From Chrysomallon squamiferum (lineage: Eukaryota; Mollusca; Gastropoda; Neomphalida; Peltospiridae): 64,000 bases of DNA. Each line of letters opens with the position of its first letter. Position 1 is the stretch's first letter. The notes under the pieces were generated by a model. That model did not search any database and had not been told where the DNA came from. It worked only from the letters and a program-made list of their open reading frames with translations. Below are positions 52,441 to 64,000 of the stretch, one piece after another. The stretch is taken from the NCBI GenBank assembly GCA_012295275.1, contig CM022672.1:6672443-6736442 (forward strand), read 5' to 3'. Position numbers and translations under genes: made by a program.

Positions 52441-52902
52441 ACAGCACAGGCGTAAAACATTAAACTGACTAATGCCAACTATCAACATTCGAATTCAAAA
52501 AAAAATAAAAATAAAATAAAACTTCACTCTATTTTCACTATTGTGGAAATGATCGAAAATGTCACTTTGCGTACATTACTTTATTTATTTATACGTTTAA
52601 ATCTGCATACAAATAACATTTAAGTTTACCTCTCCCTGTCTGCTGGCAACAGGTCTTGCTATCAAAGCGGTTCCGCCAATGGTGACAGCACAATCTTCAA
52701 CGAAACAGCAATCTGGGTAGTTTTCATCTTCTTGCAATTCGATAATATTAATGTCGCAGTTTTTCAAAGTTGCCTTAAATTGTTCGTACTCTCTTCTGGC
52801 TTTGTCCACGTCGATCAGCTTGCCCTGTGCACCAATGGATCTGTCTCTAAAACTTTCTGGAATCCGGCAAATGATAGCATAGTTGTGCTTAAACGCCGCC
52901 AT
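43378..52902 (-). CDS. DDAH-like protein lacking the catalytic cysteine
   Basis: Homologue of dimethylarginine dimethylaminohydrolase, which hydrolyses asymmetric dimethylarginine to citrulline and so relieves nitric oxide synthase. Exons 52630-52902, 49980-50082, 47072-47271, 46447-46578 and 43378-43587 join in consistent phase to 305 residues (human DDAH1: 285). Retained family signatures are PDCCFVEDCAV, ALIARP, LEGGDVLFTG, VGVGKRTNEGG, IIHLKNA (catalytic His) and LLHRTREE. The C terminus aligns with the human active-site segment (SELEKVDGLLTCCSVL against EELTKAGGRIASLVLL). Neither the nucleophilic Cys nor the nearby Asp is present, and about 40 extra residues follow. The start MAAFKHNYAIICRIPES matches the family; another ATG 42 bases upstream is in frame. 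Predicted inactive in ADMA hydrolysis, perhaps a ligand-binding pseudoenzyme. Confidence 0.88.
43588..46446. other. Intron 4 of the DDAH-like gene
   Basis: AT-rich, with AAT/AAAAT blocks, a T run at about 44299-44326 and a (TA)n tract near 45032-45068. 44398-44613 on the minus strand has an open frame of 71 codons in less AT-rich sequence (HLSSVLELQELVKYV); it resembles no DDAH region and no splice sites around it are compelling, so it is left uncalled. Confidence 0.6.
47266..47786. repeat. Degenerate ~100-bp tandem repeat starting at the exon 3 acceptor
   Basis: Five to six diverged units of about 60-115 bases run from the exon 3/intron 2 boundary into the intron. Units share TTTTGCCTAAAAT-like starts (near 47270, 47384 and 47567; TTTTCTTAAAAT near 47721), GAAATATAA and AAAATCATTAAAATAT blocks. 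The first of these motifs is the exon edge itself, so later copies look like duplicated splice-acceptor sequence. Confidence 0.6.
47846..47910. repeat. Dispersed repeat, copy 2
   Basis: Partner of 42760-42824, same orientation, in intron 2 of the DDAH-like gene. It shows GGTTTTGAACCCATTGTTCT and GTCCTCTGTTACAAT, with a four-base deletion relative to copy 1. Confidence 0.65.
47911..49979. other. Remainder of intron 2 of the DDAH-like gene
   Basis: AT-rich with no coding. A (TC)n tract at about 48736-48780 passes directly into (AC)n to 48805, and (GT)n lies near 49877-49900. Confidence 0.6.
50083..52629. other. Intron 1 of the DDAH-like gene
   Basis: AT-rich, no supported coding. Contains a G run at about 50710-50719, T runs near 52110-52145 and a long (ATTT)n then (ATT)n tract at about 52351-52440 close to exon 1. 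Confidence 0.6.
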
Positions 52903-54869
52903 TTTGAACAAGTGTCCGTACCTTTTCCGGGTCAATGATGACACATACCAATATAAGTTAGCTCCCTTATGTAGAATAATGGGGTGCGGTTATGAAAGAA
53001 TGTCAAGTACTTAACGTTAATACCAAATAAGCTTTCTTTTAATTATAACTGTAAGACAAAATGGATTTAAATAATAATAATAATAATAATAATTTTTCAA
53101 AATAATTTTAACAAACAGTATAATTTATAAAGAATCTTTATAAATATTTTTGGTGTTTGTGTGTATGCTGTAGGTTGCAAACACACTGATTTTCCAAAAA
53201 GATATTAATTACATAATGTTCATACTAATTGATGTACCTTCTGGTGATGTCAACGCTAAATTAGCAACATTTTATAATGATTTATTATCGTACGATCAAT
53301 GTTATATTTGGACACTATCTGTTTCAAGTGTTTCCGGATTATATAATTCCAGTATATTATTTTGTCTGTGATTCATCAATCGATATTAAGTTCACAAATG
53401 GTCACACTAAAAACACATAGCTTATAACAAATACCATGTACTTCTTGGTAAAGTATCATTTCAGTGTATTTTTACACAGTTAAGTAAAGCACCTTTCGTT
53501 TTAATACAGAACGATATGTCATTTGAATGATTCCTATTTTCATTCCCAAACAGATATCATTTCACATTAAACATTTCCGTTATTGTTAATCGCCTGTATA
53601 TGATAAAATAATAATTACCTATTACTGATAATAATAACTCTGTTGCGTTCATTTCCGAAATATGTTTACGTGTTTTGTGCGGAAAAGACGAAAAAACCCC
53701 CACCAAAAAAAAAAAAAAAATGGAGAATTATTCGGATAAATAAAAATCATAATTTTTTTTAAAAATCAAACGTTTCTAAAATACATTATTTTCAAATACT
53801 GCTGATCTGAATAATGTCTCATAATTTTGTATGGGCTTAATCAGAATGTGTCTTTCAGCTAACAATACTTTATATTCTTCTATCTAAACCGACATGTATC
53901 TTACAGGAATTCACGGTTTTGTCATGACTTTGTGGTTTTTTATTTTCAAAATGCTGATGTGTTTCATTTCAAAAGGCCGTTTAACTTCACAGTAGCGGCC
54001 GCCAAAATTCATTATTGAATAATTTGTGACAAGTAATTTCACCCAACTAACTTGCAAAAAAAAAAAAAAAAAAAAAAAAATTTTTTTAATAAATAATATA
54101 AATAAATAAATGAAATAAAAAGAATAACTTAAAACTCGCTAGTCATGTCAAGAACCTTAACTCTGGATGAAATTGAACCAGCAAATTCCATTGGCTGCAG
54201 TTGAATGTTTAAACTGTGCGATTTTAAACCTAATGGCTTCTGAATCCTATAATTTTATTTATTTATTTATTTATTATTATTATTAGTAGTAGTAGTAGTT
54301 ATACTCAGATTACAATGGTGTTAATTTTGATTTTATACACACACACAATTTTAACAAATAAAAAGTAAAGGCACATTTGAACATGAAAATAAATTTTATT
54401 TCACCAGCATATAAGTTAAACTAATGTTTATTAAATGATGTGAATAATGAAATGTTTCAAACGTTCATCCATTGACAATTAACTTGTTCTCTGCAAATTT
54501 AGGCAAACGAGAGCTATATTTATTTGAATAGTTTTACATGAATATATCTTTATCCCTTGGTATATTCTGTTCCAAATGTTTACTTATTTCTTAACAGAAT
54601 TAGAACACACAAAACCTCATTTTTTTGTAATGAAAAATCAAACTATTCCTGAAAACAAAACTGAATAAAGTTACATGCATTACCGTTATCATATTATTTT
54701 TTGTAAATAATCAAAATGGATACCAAAAAATATCAGATAGCTATTATTTGTTTATAAATTAGTCCTCAAAACATTGGGATTATCAAATTAAAAGTTGCTG
54801 CTGATGAATGTTACAGAAGCATGAAGTAAATTCATCTAATGAGGACTAGTGTATAAAACTGTGAAGTCA
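52903..54869. promoter_or_regulatory. Region between DDAH-like gene and PSMB7
   Basis: Holds the DDAH-like promoter (start codon at 52902) and the 3' end of PSMB7 (stop at 54870), both on the minus strand. Seen: CpG-bearing sequence with GCGGCCGC at 53995-54002, an A run at about 54056-54080 and (ATTT)n at about 54256-54275. No exon or clear TATA box was recognised. Confidence 0.4.
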
Positions 54870-57800
54870 TCAATCAGTTTCCATAGCAGTAGATATCACT
54901 TCTGTTGAAATCACCTCAAGATCAATTTTCTTTACTTCAGTTTCAAGTACAGCGGATGTTCCTCTTTTGTAGAGATATGAATTTTGACTGAAAACAAATG
55001 AACATTATTTTCAAACACTCATTAAAAAGTAATAATAATAAGCTATGTACATTACAAATTCTAGCAGAAGAACATGAACTTGCAACACTGTGAGTATCCA
55101 TTTTATAGTTAAAGACTAAACATTTTAAAATTTGATATATCAACATTTAATTCTGTATTTAAAAAGCCTAGCAAACAGTACAATTATTTAAGCATTCCAG
55201 AACAACTAAGTTTTGATGAAATTTTTTATTATATATTTTTATCTTACCAAGTGCAAGGAATTAGATGGGGAATCACAAATTCAACAGTTCTGCCTTGATG
55301 GACATATCATCTTGTTTTTTAATAAAGTTAAGTTAATTCCCAGCTTTAACTTGAAACTTTTTGTTTTTAAATTTTTGACATAAAGATATATTATCAATGA
55401 AGTATCTGTAAATCTACTTTAAGAAATATTTAAAATTAAAAACCCACCGTACTCCTTTCTTGTTTGCTTCGTCAAATGGTCTCATGTATTCCACTTTGTC
55501 TGCTGTTATGACACAGATATCAACATTGCTACCAGAACCAAGATCATTGAAGATTCCTCCAGCTATGGCATCTCGCACTAACTTCATAGCATCTTCTTTC
55601 TATTAGTGATGATAATAAAAGTAGTAATATTTATATGTAAGAAACAGAAACTGACTAATCAGGGAAGATAACTCTGTAACACATTTTCTGAAATGAGATA
55701 CACATATGCAGAGAGAGAGAGAATGTGTGTATGTGTACATAACATACATACAATTATAAATACTTATAAAACTTTTAAAATCTTAATAAATATTAAGGTT
55801 CTGCTATGTAACTTCAAAGTTTTAGTGTTAATTATTTTAGGGCATTAATTTGCAACTCATCATTATAAAAATGCACTTTATCTACTTACACACAAATCTG
55901 GTTTGTACCTGTCTTCAAAAACTGCCATAGCAGCCAAAGATCCAGATCCTAAAAAAAAAAAAAATAATTTTAGAGATATGAAGAAACTCTGATAAAAAAT
56001 TCAAAGTGATAATACCTAATTGATAATGTCTCAAAACAGAAAAGAAGATGAATTCATAATTATGCATACGGTAAATAGTGTATTAATTAAGAGTTATCAA
56101 AAGAGAAATGCAATCTTTAGCAAGATTAGAATATTTCCTGCATCATTATCTCACATCTGTGTAATCAGATTTTAGTTTATTATTCTTCTCACAGTAATAA
56201 AAGGTAAATGAAGATTGATTAGTATTATGAGGGAAATTTACATCAATAATATTTATGACATTTACAAATTCACTTGTTAAATCTTCATACATTAATAAAT
56301 TTTAAAAATGTTATGTACAACCTTTGTTGAATGTTGCAACAAAAATAAAATATAATATATAAACAATCATTTTCAAGTTTGACTACAATTATGATTATCT
56401 CTTAATTTGAAGGCTTTATATTTTTTTTGAAACTACCAATTAGTAATAAAAAAAATAATTGTTTCCAGGTAAGCAGTGAGTTTCATCCCATACAGGTTGT
56501 TTTGAAAAGTGGCTTTAATAAAATAACATGTTTTACCCACACACACTGATAATATCTCAAAAACAGAAAAGACGATGAACTCATAATTTGCCATAATGTA
56601 TTGATTCAGACTTGGCTATACAGATTTATTACCTTTAAATCAAGTAAGAATATTGCCAGTTATCTTGTACTAAAAAGAGTTTTGAACTATGACTAGTGAC
56701 GTTAATAAAAAGAACATATTTTACCCATTGTCACATATGGTAGTTTATCTGTTGATCCATGTGGCCACACACTATAAAGATGAGCTCCAGTGCTGTCTAC
56801 GCCACCTAAAACAAGTGCTGCACTGATGTAACCATGATATCTGTTCCAATAAAAATAATGTAACTGACAGTGAAAGGATCAAACAGAGACAACAGAAATA
56901 TTTTCACTTTACGCTTTCTTATCTAGATGCAAAGTTGTCATTTTTGCAAAAATTAGAATGTGAAAGCAGAACTGAATGACATAATTCTCACTAGGGATAC
57001 AAATTATATTTATTTATTCAATTTAATTTCTAACAGTAATATTCAATTTAAAGTGAATAACTTTTTCCATTTTTAAAAAGATTATATGCATTATCTAGTT
57101 TCATAGTTGAGGTTTCTGGAGGTTTTTCAGTTCATGAGAACTAAATTTTGTTGTTACTGTCATATATTAAGAAAATACCTGCACCATAAGAAGTAAAAAT
57201 GCATGAAATAATTTACCTATAAAGTTTCTGTTTAAGAAGTCTGTTGGCTGTACACACTCTAGGTTTGCGGTTTGTGCTTAGGCGATGCAATTCTAGCTGG
57301 GAGGAAACCACTTGAGTTGTCATCTCAGTATCTGCAGCTGTACCAGCACCACAACAACTGAAAATTTTAATTTTGTTTTAATTTTGAAGTTAAAAACTAA
57401 CCAACAAAACGGTCATAATTAGTTACATCAAAATCCTTATTTTTTAAAATAAATACTTTAATCAGGTATGGTTTTACTTTATATTAGAATGAGCTACCTT
57501 CTAAAAAAAAAATCTATGATGATAGTAAACTATTTTGTCCATATGATTACACAATGACTCAGTAACATTTAAAATGAATTCTTATTTATTAAGTCATTTA
57601 TATTCAATTATTCTTTGCCACAGTAAAAGGTCTTTATTTTTAAAGATATATGACAATGTTACAAATATTTCATTGGTATAACTACAGTAATGCAGAATAT
57701 TAAAAAATAATTTCAATTTTCTTACAAATGTTAATACAAAAATACTTTAAAAATAGTATCAGGTTATCACTGAAGATTAATATACCACTATTTGTATTTT

Positions 57801-58959
57801 GCATATAAAATTATTATGAAAACTAACTAAATATTATCAGCAATATAATGTATCTTGGCACAGTTCTTGTCAGCAACTATGGTGTCCTCTGTAGCTCTAG
57901 TATCAGCACCAAGAACAACTCCATCCTGTTTAAAACAAATATTGTTTTAAAAATATATTATTTATTATATAATAATTAATTTAGAAAAGAGTAGACATGT
58001 TTTGTTAATTTTATGTGCTTGAATAATAACAGTAATAGTAATAATACAAAATATTATTATTATTATATAAATTTAAATTAAGATAGTCCTTAAACAAAGC
58101 TTGATTTAGATATGCCTAAACTTTTTAAAGAATTAGTACTGTTGTTGATACTATTGACAGGAAAAATTACCTAAAATAATTAAAAATATTACTAAAACAA
58201 AACTTTTATCTAATTATAATATTCAAACTATTTACATACCTTGTAAACAATGCCAGCAATTGTTGTTCCAGTCTTATATGCTTTTGGTAATTTCATACCA
58301 TTGTTTTCAAGCATAGCATTTCTTCAATAAAAAAGAAATATTATAATTTATATAAAAAAATTAAAACATCCAAAATTTTAACTGAATTTCTTTAAACGTT
58401 AAATTTTGATGGAAATACAATTCCTTTAGTCCCTATTTATTGGGGAGAAAAAAAAACTGTACATATAATCAAGAACACTTGTATTTTATTACTGTTATTT
58501 TTAATCTGTTGCCTATCTAAATGCTGAAAGAAATTATATTCCCCAAACTAAAATGAATACGAAGTAATCTCCCTTCATTGAAACAAGTTTTTGGGATAAA
58601 ACGAAATATTATTATCATTGAAACTAACTAAATTAATTATTGCAAAGTAATTAGTATCAGAGAAGAATATATAAAACAATTATAATGAAGAGAAAAGACA
58701 GAACTGGTCTAGTGTACACTACAATTTATTGAAATATTTAAAATATTATTATAAAAATGCCGAGTCACAAGTGCTTAGTGTGTATTTTACTCTAATCAGA
58801 ATATAACACTGTTTTACAGATTCATGTGAAAAGGAAAGAATAATGTGTGGAAACCAATATTTCAGCTTGTATGTTCAATTTAAAAATATATACATACCGT
58901 TGGCAGTTTTCGAAAACAAAACCACCTTTTGGTGGCTCGATAGCTAAAGCAGTCGCCAT
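54870..58959 (-). CDS. PSMB7: Proteasome subunit beta type-7 (beta 2) precursor
   Basis: Catalytic beta-2 subunit of the 20S proteasome, with trypsin-like specificity. Exons 58898-58959, 58240-58321, 57828-57925, 57217-57357, 56725-56840, 55890-55948, 55448-55599 and 54870-54987 join in perfect phase to 275 residues (human PSMB7: 277). Propeptide 1-39 (APPxGGF-like EPPKGGFVF, then NAMLENN) ends at KTG; mature Thr1 is T40 in [15 protein letters not shown] carries the conserved Asp, followed by [54 protein letters not shown] and [17 protein letters not shown]. The C-terminal arm ends in AMETD. The start [13 protein letters not shown] matches human MAAVSVYAPPVGG; an in-frame ATG 93 bases upstream is less likely. 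Exon 3 uses a GTTAGT donor. All catalytic residues are intact. Confidence 0.97.
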
Positions 58960-59050
58960 GGTTGAAAATCTTATTTTGAATCCGACCTCTTTCCACAGAG
59001 CACCACACCGTTTGCTAAGTATGTTGTTTGTTAGTTCGTTTGATACTTTC

Positions 59051-59087
<37 letters not shown>

Positions 59088-59203
59088 ATTATTACTGAAC
59101 TGTGGGCTATTCTCTAAATCTTATTTAACCTAAAAAAAAAAAAAAAAAATAATTAAAATACAAATGTAGTAAATATTGCTGTAAAATACGTTGTGAGTGA
59201 ATG

Positions 59204-59259
<56 letters not shown>

Positions 59260-61394
59260 TGAAGAAAAAAGTAGAAGAAAGAAAGAAAAAAGAAAAAAGA
59301 AAGAAAGAAGAATAATGATGATGAGAATGATGATGATATACTGTAAATCATGATGTTGGTATTATGTTTTCTTTATGCATACGAATTTCATAAACAACAA
59401 TGTTTTTGGTATTCCCATAATAATATTATATTATACACGATTGTTTGTTTATTCGCAGTTCTGTAACTTATCTTGAAACGAATTCTTTTAGGTATTGTTT
59501 TATTCGTTTTGCTGCAGAAAGTAAATTAAAACTTCTAGAATCTATAATGCTGCCAAGTTTTCCTTTCATGTTTGAGATGACGAAAAGGTTGCAGTCTGTA
59601 AGTTGACAGCAGTTGGCAGCACCTATCCTTAGGCATCTATAAACTATTTTACTTAACGGCACACTGGTGTTTAACATTAAAAGCGCACAGTGTAATAAAT
59701 TAAGTATGTTTTGACTACAGTGTTTGTGATATGCACGTTCTTTCTTGTGATATGACAGTAAACAACAACACCTGTCAAATCAAATTATGTTCAACGGTTA
59801 TTCTTAAGTGGAAAATGCGATATGTGTGATATTACTTTCACATTACACTATACATTTTTATAGTAGTAGCAGTAGTAGTAGTAGTAGCAGCAATAGCAGT
59901 AGTAGTATAAAGGAGTTGAAGTAACATTGTTTTTATTACCACTACTATTACCACCACAGCAGCTGCAACTGCAGCAACAACTATTATTCTTACTACTACA
60001 GATTATTATCATCATCATCATTATCATTATTATATGCATTTATTAATTTAATATCTTGTATTTTAAATAAAATTTAAAAAAAAGAAATTAAACCGTGCTC
60101 TCACATACATCAACTATCGTTTTGGTTTGGCCCCTTTAAAAAACTGAGCGATGTAATGTATTAAATCGTTCCGTTTTGAGCCGCACGGACGAAAAAAAAA
60201 GAGAGGAAAATAGATCGGTGGAAATACAGTTAACAACGTTATTTTTAAATTACATGTTTTAACGTGTAAATAACGGATAAAACGAGAATTCCCGGTTTAA
60301 ATCTTGCCTCTATTTACAAACTGTTTTGCTACTTATTCACCAGCCAAAAATATGCATTATTCTTTTTTTTTTTTTCTTTTTTTTTTCTTTTTTTAACATT
60401 GACAGAGTTGAAAGACAACAAGTAAAGCGAATCGCTATAAATTTTTCTCTGCTAACATGTAGAATATGTTTTAATGAGTCGATTTTCTTGCAAAAACTGT
60501 TTAGCACTACGGCTCATTTCAGGTGCAGCAAACTCGGCTGATCAAAGCGGAATCTCGTCTAGACTGGTTATCAGGTGGTGTGTTAGAAAACAACTGTAGG
60601 TTAATAAGACTTCTTGTTTAGCGACACTTCAGCACATTTTTGACATTAAACACAATGTTACGCATCAAATACACGGCTTTTACATAATGCTGATATGAGA
60701 GAAAACTATGACAGCCGCCAGCATATAGGCTGTACAGTGTCGATTAGCAGCAAAAGTTATTTTATTATTATTATTAGTAGTAGTTTTACTGTTAGTATCA
60801 AAGCAGAAAAACACGTAAAATTGCCACTGTTTATTAATCAAATGACATATGGATAGAATGGATAATTTGGTACATCCCGATTCCCATTTATAGAAATCTA
60901 AGTAAAAAAAAAGAAAAAGAAGAAGTGTGTGTGTGTTGTTGTTGTTGTTGTTGTTGTTGCTGCTGCTGTGGCTGTTTATTTTATTATTTTTATATATTCT
61001 CATCCATCTGACTCATAAAATTATTAATCGTTTTTCTAGTTCTTGAACGAATGCATGATGTAGTAATGTGCATTCGATTATGACTCATGAACTACATAAC
61101 CTGGAAAACAGAATTAATTTATTGCATCAAAAAATCAGGAATGCTTTTCTGTTAGCTTTATACTGCCAGATATGCGTACAAAAATCAGTCTTTGGTAACA
61201 TGCCACGAATTTAATTCGTTATAATTTTAATCTAGGAGTTTGGTTTTTATATTTTACAGGCACTTTACAAATGTGCTTTTAAGCTTTATAAAAAATCTTA
61301 TATTTTATTATTAATTCTAATTTCATTTCAAAATTAAATATTAAATTTACTGTTTCTTAATATAACAAATACATCAAATCGAAAAAGACTGGGA

Positions 61395-61399
<5 letters not shown>
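58960..61399. promoter_or_regulatory. PSMB7 upstream region and flanking intergenic DNA
   Basis: The PSMB7 promoter must lie just above 58959, but no TATA box is evident, as is usual for proteasome genes. Repeats: (ATT)n 59052-59082, (AAT)n 59206-59259, a TAG/CAG trinucleotide patch 59863-59910 and (GTT)n to (GCT)n at about 60937-60970. Sequence at 60100-60600 is less AT-rich but no exon could be supported. Confidence 0.4.

Positions 61400-61476
<77 letters not shown>
61400..61476. repeat. (GA)n microsatellite
   Basis: Pure GA units over 77 bases, the same length and motif as the tract in the intron of gene C. Confidence 0.95.
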
Positions 61477-61479
<3 letters not shown>

Positions 61480-62245
61480 TTCATTTTCACTTTAGTGCAG
61501 TTTAATATTTGATGATTTTATCTTTTTATCCAACGTAGCCATAATTACAGAGAAGTAATTTTTGTGTGTTATTAATATACTTAAAGAGACACATAAAAGT
61601 GTAAATGTAGTGCGATATAATTATGATTACAATATTTTACAAGAGCTCGTGTCAAATAAAATAATTCAGGCAATTACATTTGCTGCAACTGCACGAGGTC
61701 GGCTCGATCATGCACTCGGTGTCCTGGGCCATCAAAGACAATGACTGTATTATTTCGCGCCAAATCTTATATAGCAGACGAACTTATTGGAATGGCACCA
61801 GGAAAATAAATCGATTGCTCAAAACCAGACTGATCTGTTTCAGTGGCTGTACTCGAGTTCATGATGAAAGAAGCTGCCCTTTTATTTCAGTACAGCGGAA
61901 TCGATGAATGTTTTCTCCCGAGCACGCGCCAATGGGCACCATATTGTCCCTGCTCTTGTTCAGTTGTAGATAAACAAAATGAATTATGAGTTGAGTGTTT
62001 GTGTGTATGACCGAGTTAATTGCTTCTTGCATGTTCTTGTTACCAAAATATCATGTAACAAAAAAAAAAAAAAAAACCATTGTAAATTTGTCGTTAAATA
62101 CATTATCACTTAGACAAAAATGTTAATAACAATAAAACTGAAATATAAGCATCCTGACTTAAAAAAACTAAAACTAAATTAGTCTTGAAAAGTTAGTAAA
62201 ACAAATTAATAATAAAGTGATGGCATAAAAACTGACATTGATGAA

Positions 62246-62248
<3 letters not shown>
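61477..62248. other. Less AT-rich intergenic block
   Basis: 61680-61965 has elevated GC with several CpGs. On the minus strand it shows TATATAAG at 61773-61766 and a short Cys-rich frame from 61732. This could be a promoter and first exon, but too little is visible to call a gene. Confidence 0.3.

Positions 62249-62335
<87 letters not shown>
62249..62335. repeat. (TC)n microsatellite
   Basis: Pure TC units over 87 bases, complementary in motif to the GA tract 0.8 kb to the left. Confidence 0.95.
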
Positions 62336-62344
<9 letters not shown>

Positions 62345-63191
62345 GTCAGTCTTTCATTATGTCTTTCTTTTCTGATTCTCTTTCGTCTTAAGCACACATA
62401 CAAACGTAACATATACACTCGATATATACATTCTACATTATTATTTTTGATATTCGACTGTTGACCACTTGATCAAAAATAAAAATATTTTATTTAACGA
62501 AAAAAACCAACACTCAACATATATCATTCTCCTGTTACATAAAGTCATACGTATATTTCTCGTTCCACTCACTGCTCTACAACTGGTGTAACAAAGGCCG
62601 GTGGTATGTGCTCTCCAGTCTTTGAATTGGTGTATAGAAAATATCCCTGTTACTGCTCATTAGTAGACCTCAGCGAGTTTCTTCTCTGGTTATCCGAGTG
62701 GTTCTTAACTATGTGTCCGATTCCATATCAGATCTGTTCAGTACCTCGTTAAAGAAAATATTTCCTTCCATCATGAAGACTACATAATTATTAAGAGAAA
62801 AAACAAAACAACAACATGCGATGACCTACTCGTTTTCGATTACCACTGAGGGACCTTTTATATGTCATAGACAGGAAAATTGGCCAAAAAGAGCAAAATT
62901 CATGTCACCATAGCAACATACAAAAAACATTAAAAAAAATTGAATAAATCAATAAATAAGTAATATAACATTCAAAAGAAAACCAAAACGAACCAACCCC
63001 CAAAACAAAATAAACAAAACAACAACAACAAAAAACATCGAATATAAACCAGTATATCATTAATTCAACAGTGAAACTTAAATCCAAAATTCAAAATTGC
63101 TTGTATTGTGTTACTCCTGTGTAAACATAGTGATTAAAACCTGAATTTGAAATAGAAAGCAACCATGACTCATCAGATATGACAATGAATA
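62336..63191. other. Intergenic, no gene seen
   Basis: Unique sequence of moderate AT content with A/CAA-rich patches. No supported coding on either strand. Confidence 0.5.
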
Positions 63192-63452
63192 CTCTCACTG
63201 AGAGTCTCTGTGGATGATTTATTTATGAGGGTCCTTTTAGGTACGAAATATATTTACATGTATGGTATGTATGTATTTTTTTCTTTCATATCTTCGGTTT
63301 TTCATTATTGTTGTTGCTGTTGTTGCTAGCTATATATATATATATATATATGAAACAAAAAGAACATATACCATACATGTAAATATATTAAATATATTTC
63401 GTATTTAAAAAGATCCTTATAAATAAATCATCTACAGAGCTCTCAGTGAGAG
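63192..63452. repeat. Long foldback (inverted repeat), possible MITE
   Basis: The left arm 63192-63290 is matched by the complement of 63349-63452, with roughly 100-base arms and a loop of about 58 bases holding GTT and TA repeats. The outer end CTCTCACTGAGAG is exact in both arms; other matches include ATGATTTATTTAT, TACGAAATATATTT and TTTACATGTATGGTAT. A matching target-site duplication was not found. It would form a long double-stranded hairpin if transcribed. Confidence 0.8.
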
Positions 63453-63525
63453 CAACAACATAATTATATTAATACTGAGAAACACTATAGGAAAAAAAAT
63501 CAAAATAATATATATATTATATTTT

Positions 63526-63573
<48 letters not shown>

Positions 63574-63669
63574 TCGCTTTAACAACATTACAGACTTGTC
63601 TATTTAATGACAAGTACATTCACTATACGCAGTACGAAATGTATCATTTTTCCTTAACCTGTTACTTGG

Positions 63670-63739
<70 letters not shown>

Positions 63740-64000
63740 GCATACGTACATATATAAAAAAAAACAAAAAAAAAAACTATTTACTGAATGAACAGTTTCG
63801 GTATTCAACAGTAACGTCTGGAAAGTAGTATGAAGTGAATTAGTGAATACTGATCTTCACGAACGTCGGAAACTTTCGCTATGTCCCTTTGGGTTTACTT
63901 TTTTTTATTAACAGCACCTGTTTGATCGTTCTGTTGATCAGCCACTAATAGTTTCAAGGGCAGATTAATAATTTTGTCCTCTCAGAAAGTAATTAACAGT
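63453..64000. other. Right end of window, repeats only
   Basis: (AAT)n at about 63527-63571 and (CA)n at 63672-63739; no gene recognised before the window edge. Confidence 0.6.

Noticed and set aside
58960-59052. Upstream in-frame ATG extending PSMB7
   Set aside because: The family starts at the [13 protein letters not shown] position and the extension is not propeptide-like.
61562-61907. Plus-strand frames of 60 and 75 codons
   Set aside because: No protein-like features; the minus-strand signals in the same block are slightly more suggestive.
1-64000. tRNA, rRNA, CRISPR, operon or phage features
   Set aside because: None could be supported; gene structure is clearly eukaryotic and repeats are microsatellites, not spaced direct repeats.

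Overview
This is a eukaryotic (invertebrate animal) genomic window. Its genes are split by GT-AG introns, non-coding DNA is very AT-rich, and simple repeats are everywhere: (AAT)n, (AG)n, (CA)n, (TA)n and long A/T runs. Protein similarity and texture fit a lophotrochozoan, probably a mollusc and perhaps a cephalopod, but nothing in the sequence fixes the species. No prokaryotic gene, CRISPR array, rRNA or tRNA was recognised.

Layout. (1) 1-15007, minus strand: 5' part of NUP214, 23 exons with the last cut by the window edge. It encodes an N-terminal beta-propeller, an FG-repeat exon, a coiled coil and the start of the C-terminal FG region. Two introns are GC-AG type, and two exons each need one extra base in an A/T run to stay open. 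(2) 15008-16379: shared upstream region of NUP214 and a NEK6/NEK7 kinase gene. (3) About 16380-28900, plus strand: complete NEK6/7 gene (332 aa) with a very long AT-rich 3' region. (4) 29480-37361: accessory region with a decayed Tc1/mariner element, a hAT-type MITE with near-perfect 8-bp target-site duplication, a second MITE-like element, and three diverged paralogues (two plus-strand single-exon genes, one minus-strand two-exon gene) of an unrecognised family of small basic proteins sharing a PRAPAFR core. (5) 43378-52902, minus strand: a five-exon DDAH-like gene that keeps most substrate-pocket residues but lacks the catalytic cysteine. (6) 54870-58959, minus strand: complete PSMB7, the proteasome beta-2 precursor, 8 exons. 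(7) 58960-64000: mostly repeats, with a long foldback at 63192-63452.

The genes do not form a pathway: nuclear pore export platform, mitotic kinase, a probable pseudoenzyme of methylarginine metabolism, and a proteasome subunit. NEK6/7 and PSMB7 face each other tail to tail, as NEK6 and PSMB7 do on human 9q33.3, suggesting ancient linkage into which the DDAH-like gene and the small-protein cluster are inserted. A second theme is tandem-repeat growth next to splice sites (NUP214 exon 21 donor, NUP214 exon 4 donor, DDAH-like exon 3 acceptor). Exon boundaries were read by hand from splice signals, phase continuity and remembered human protein sequences; no alignment or transcript data were available.
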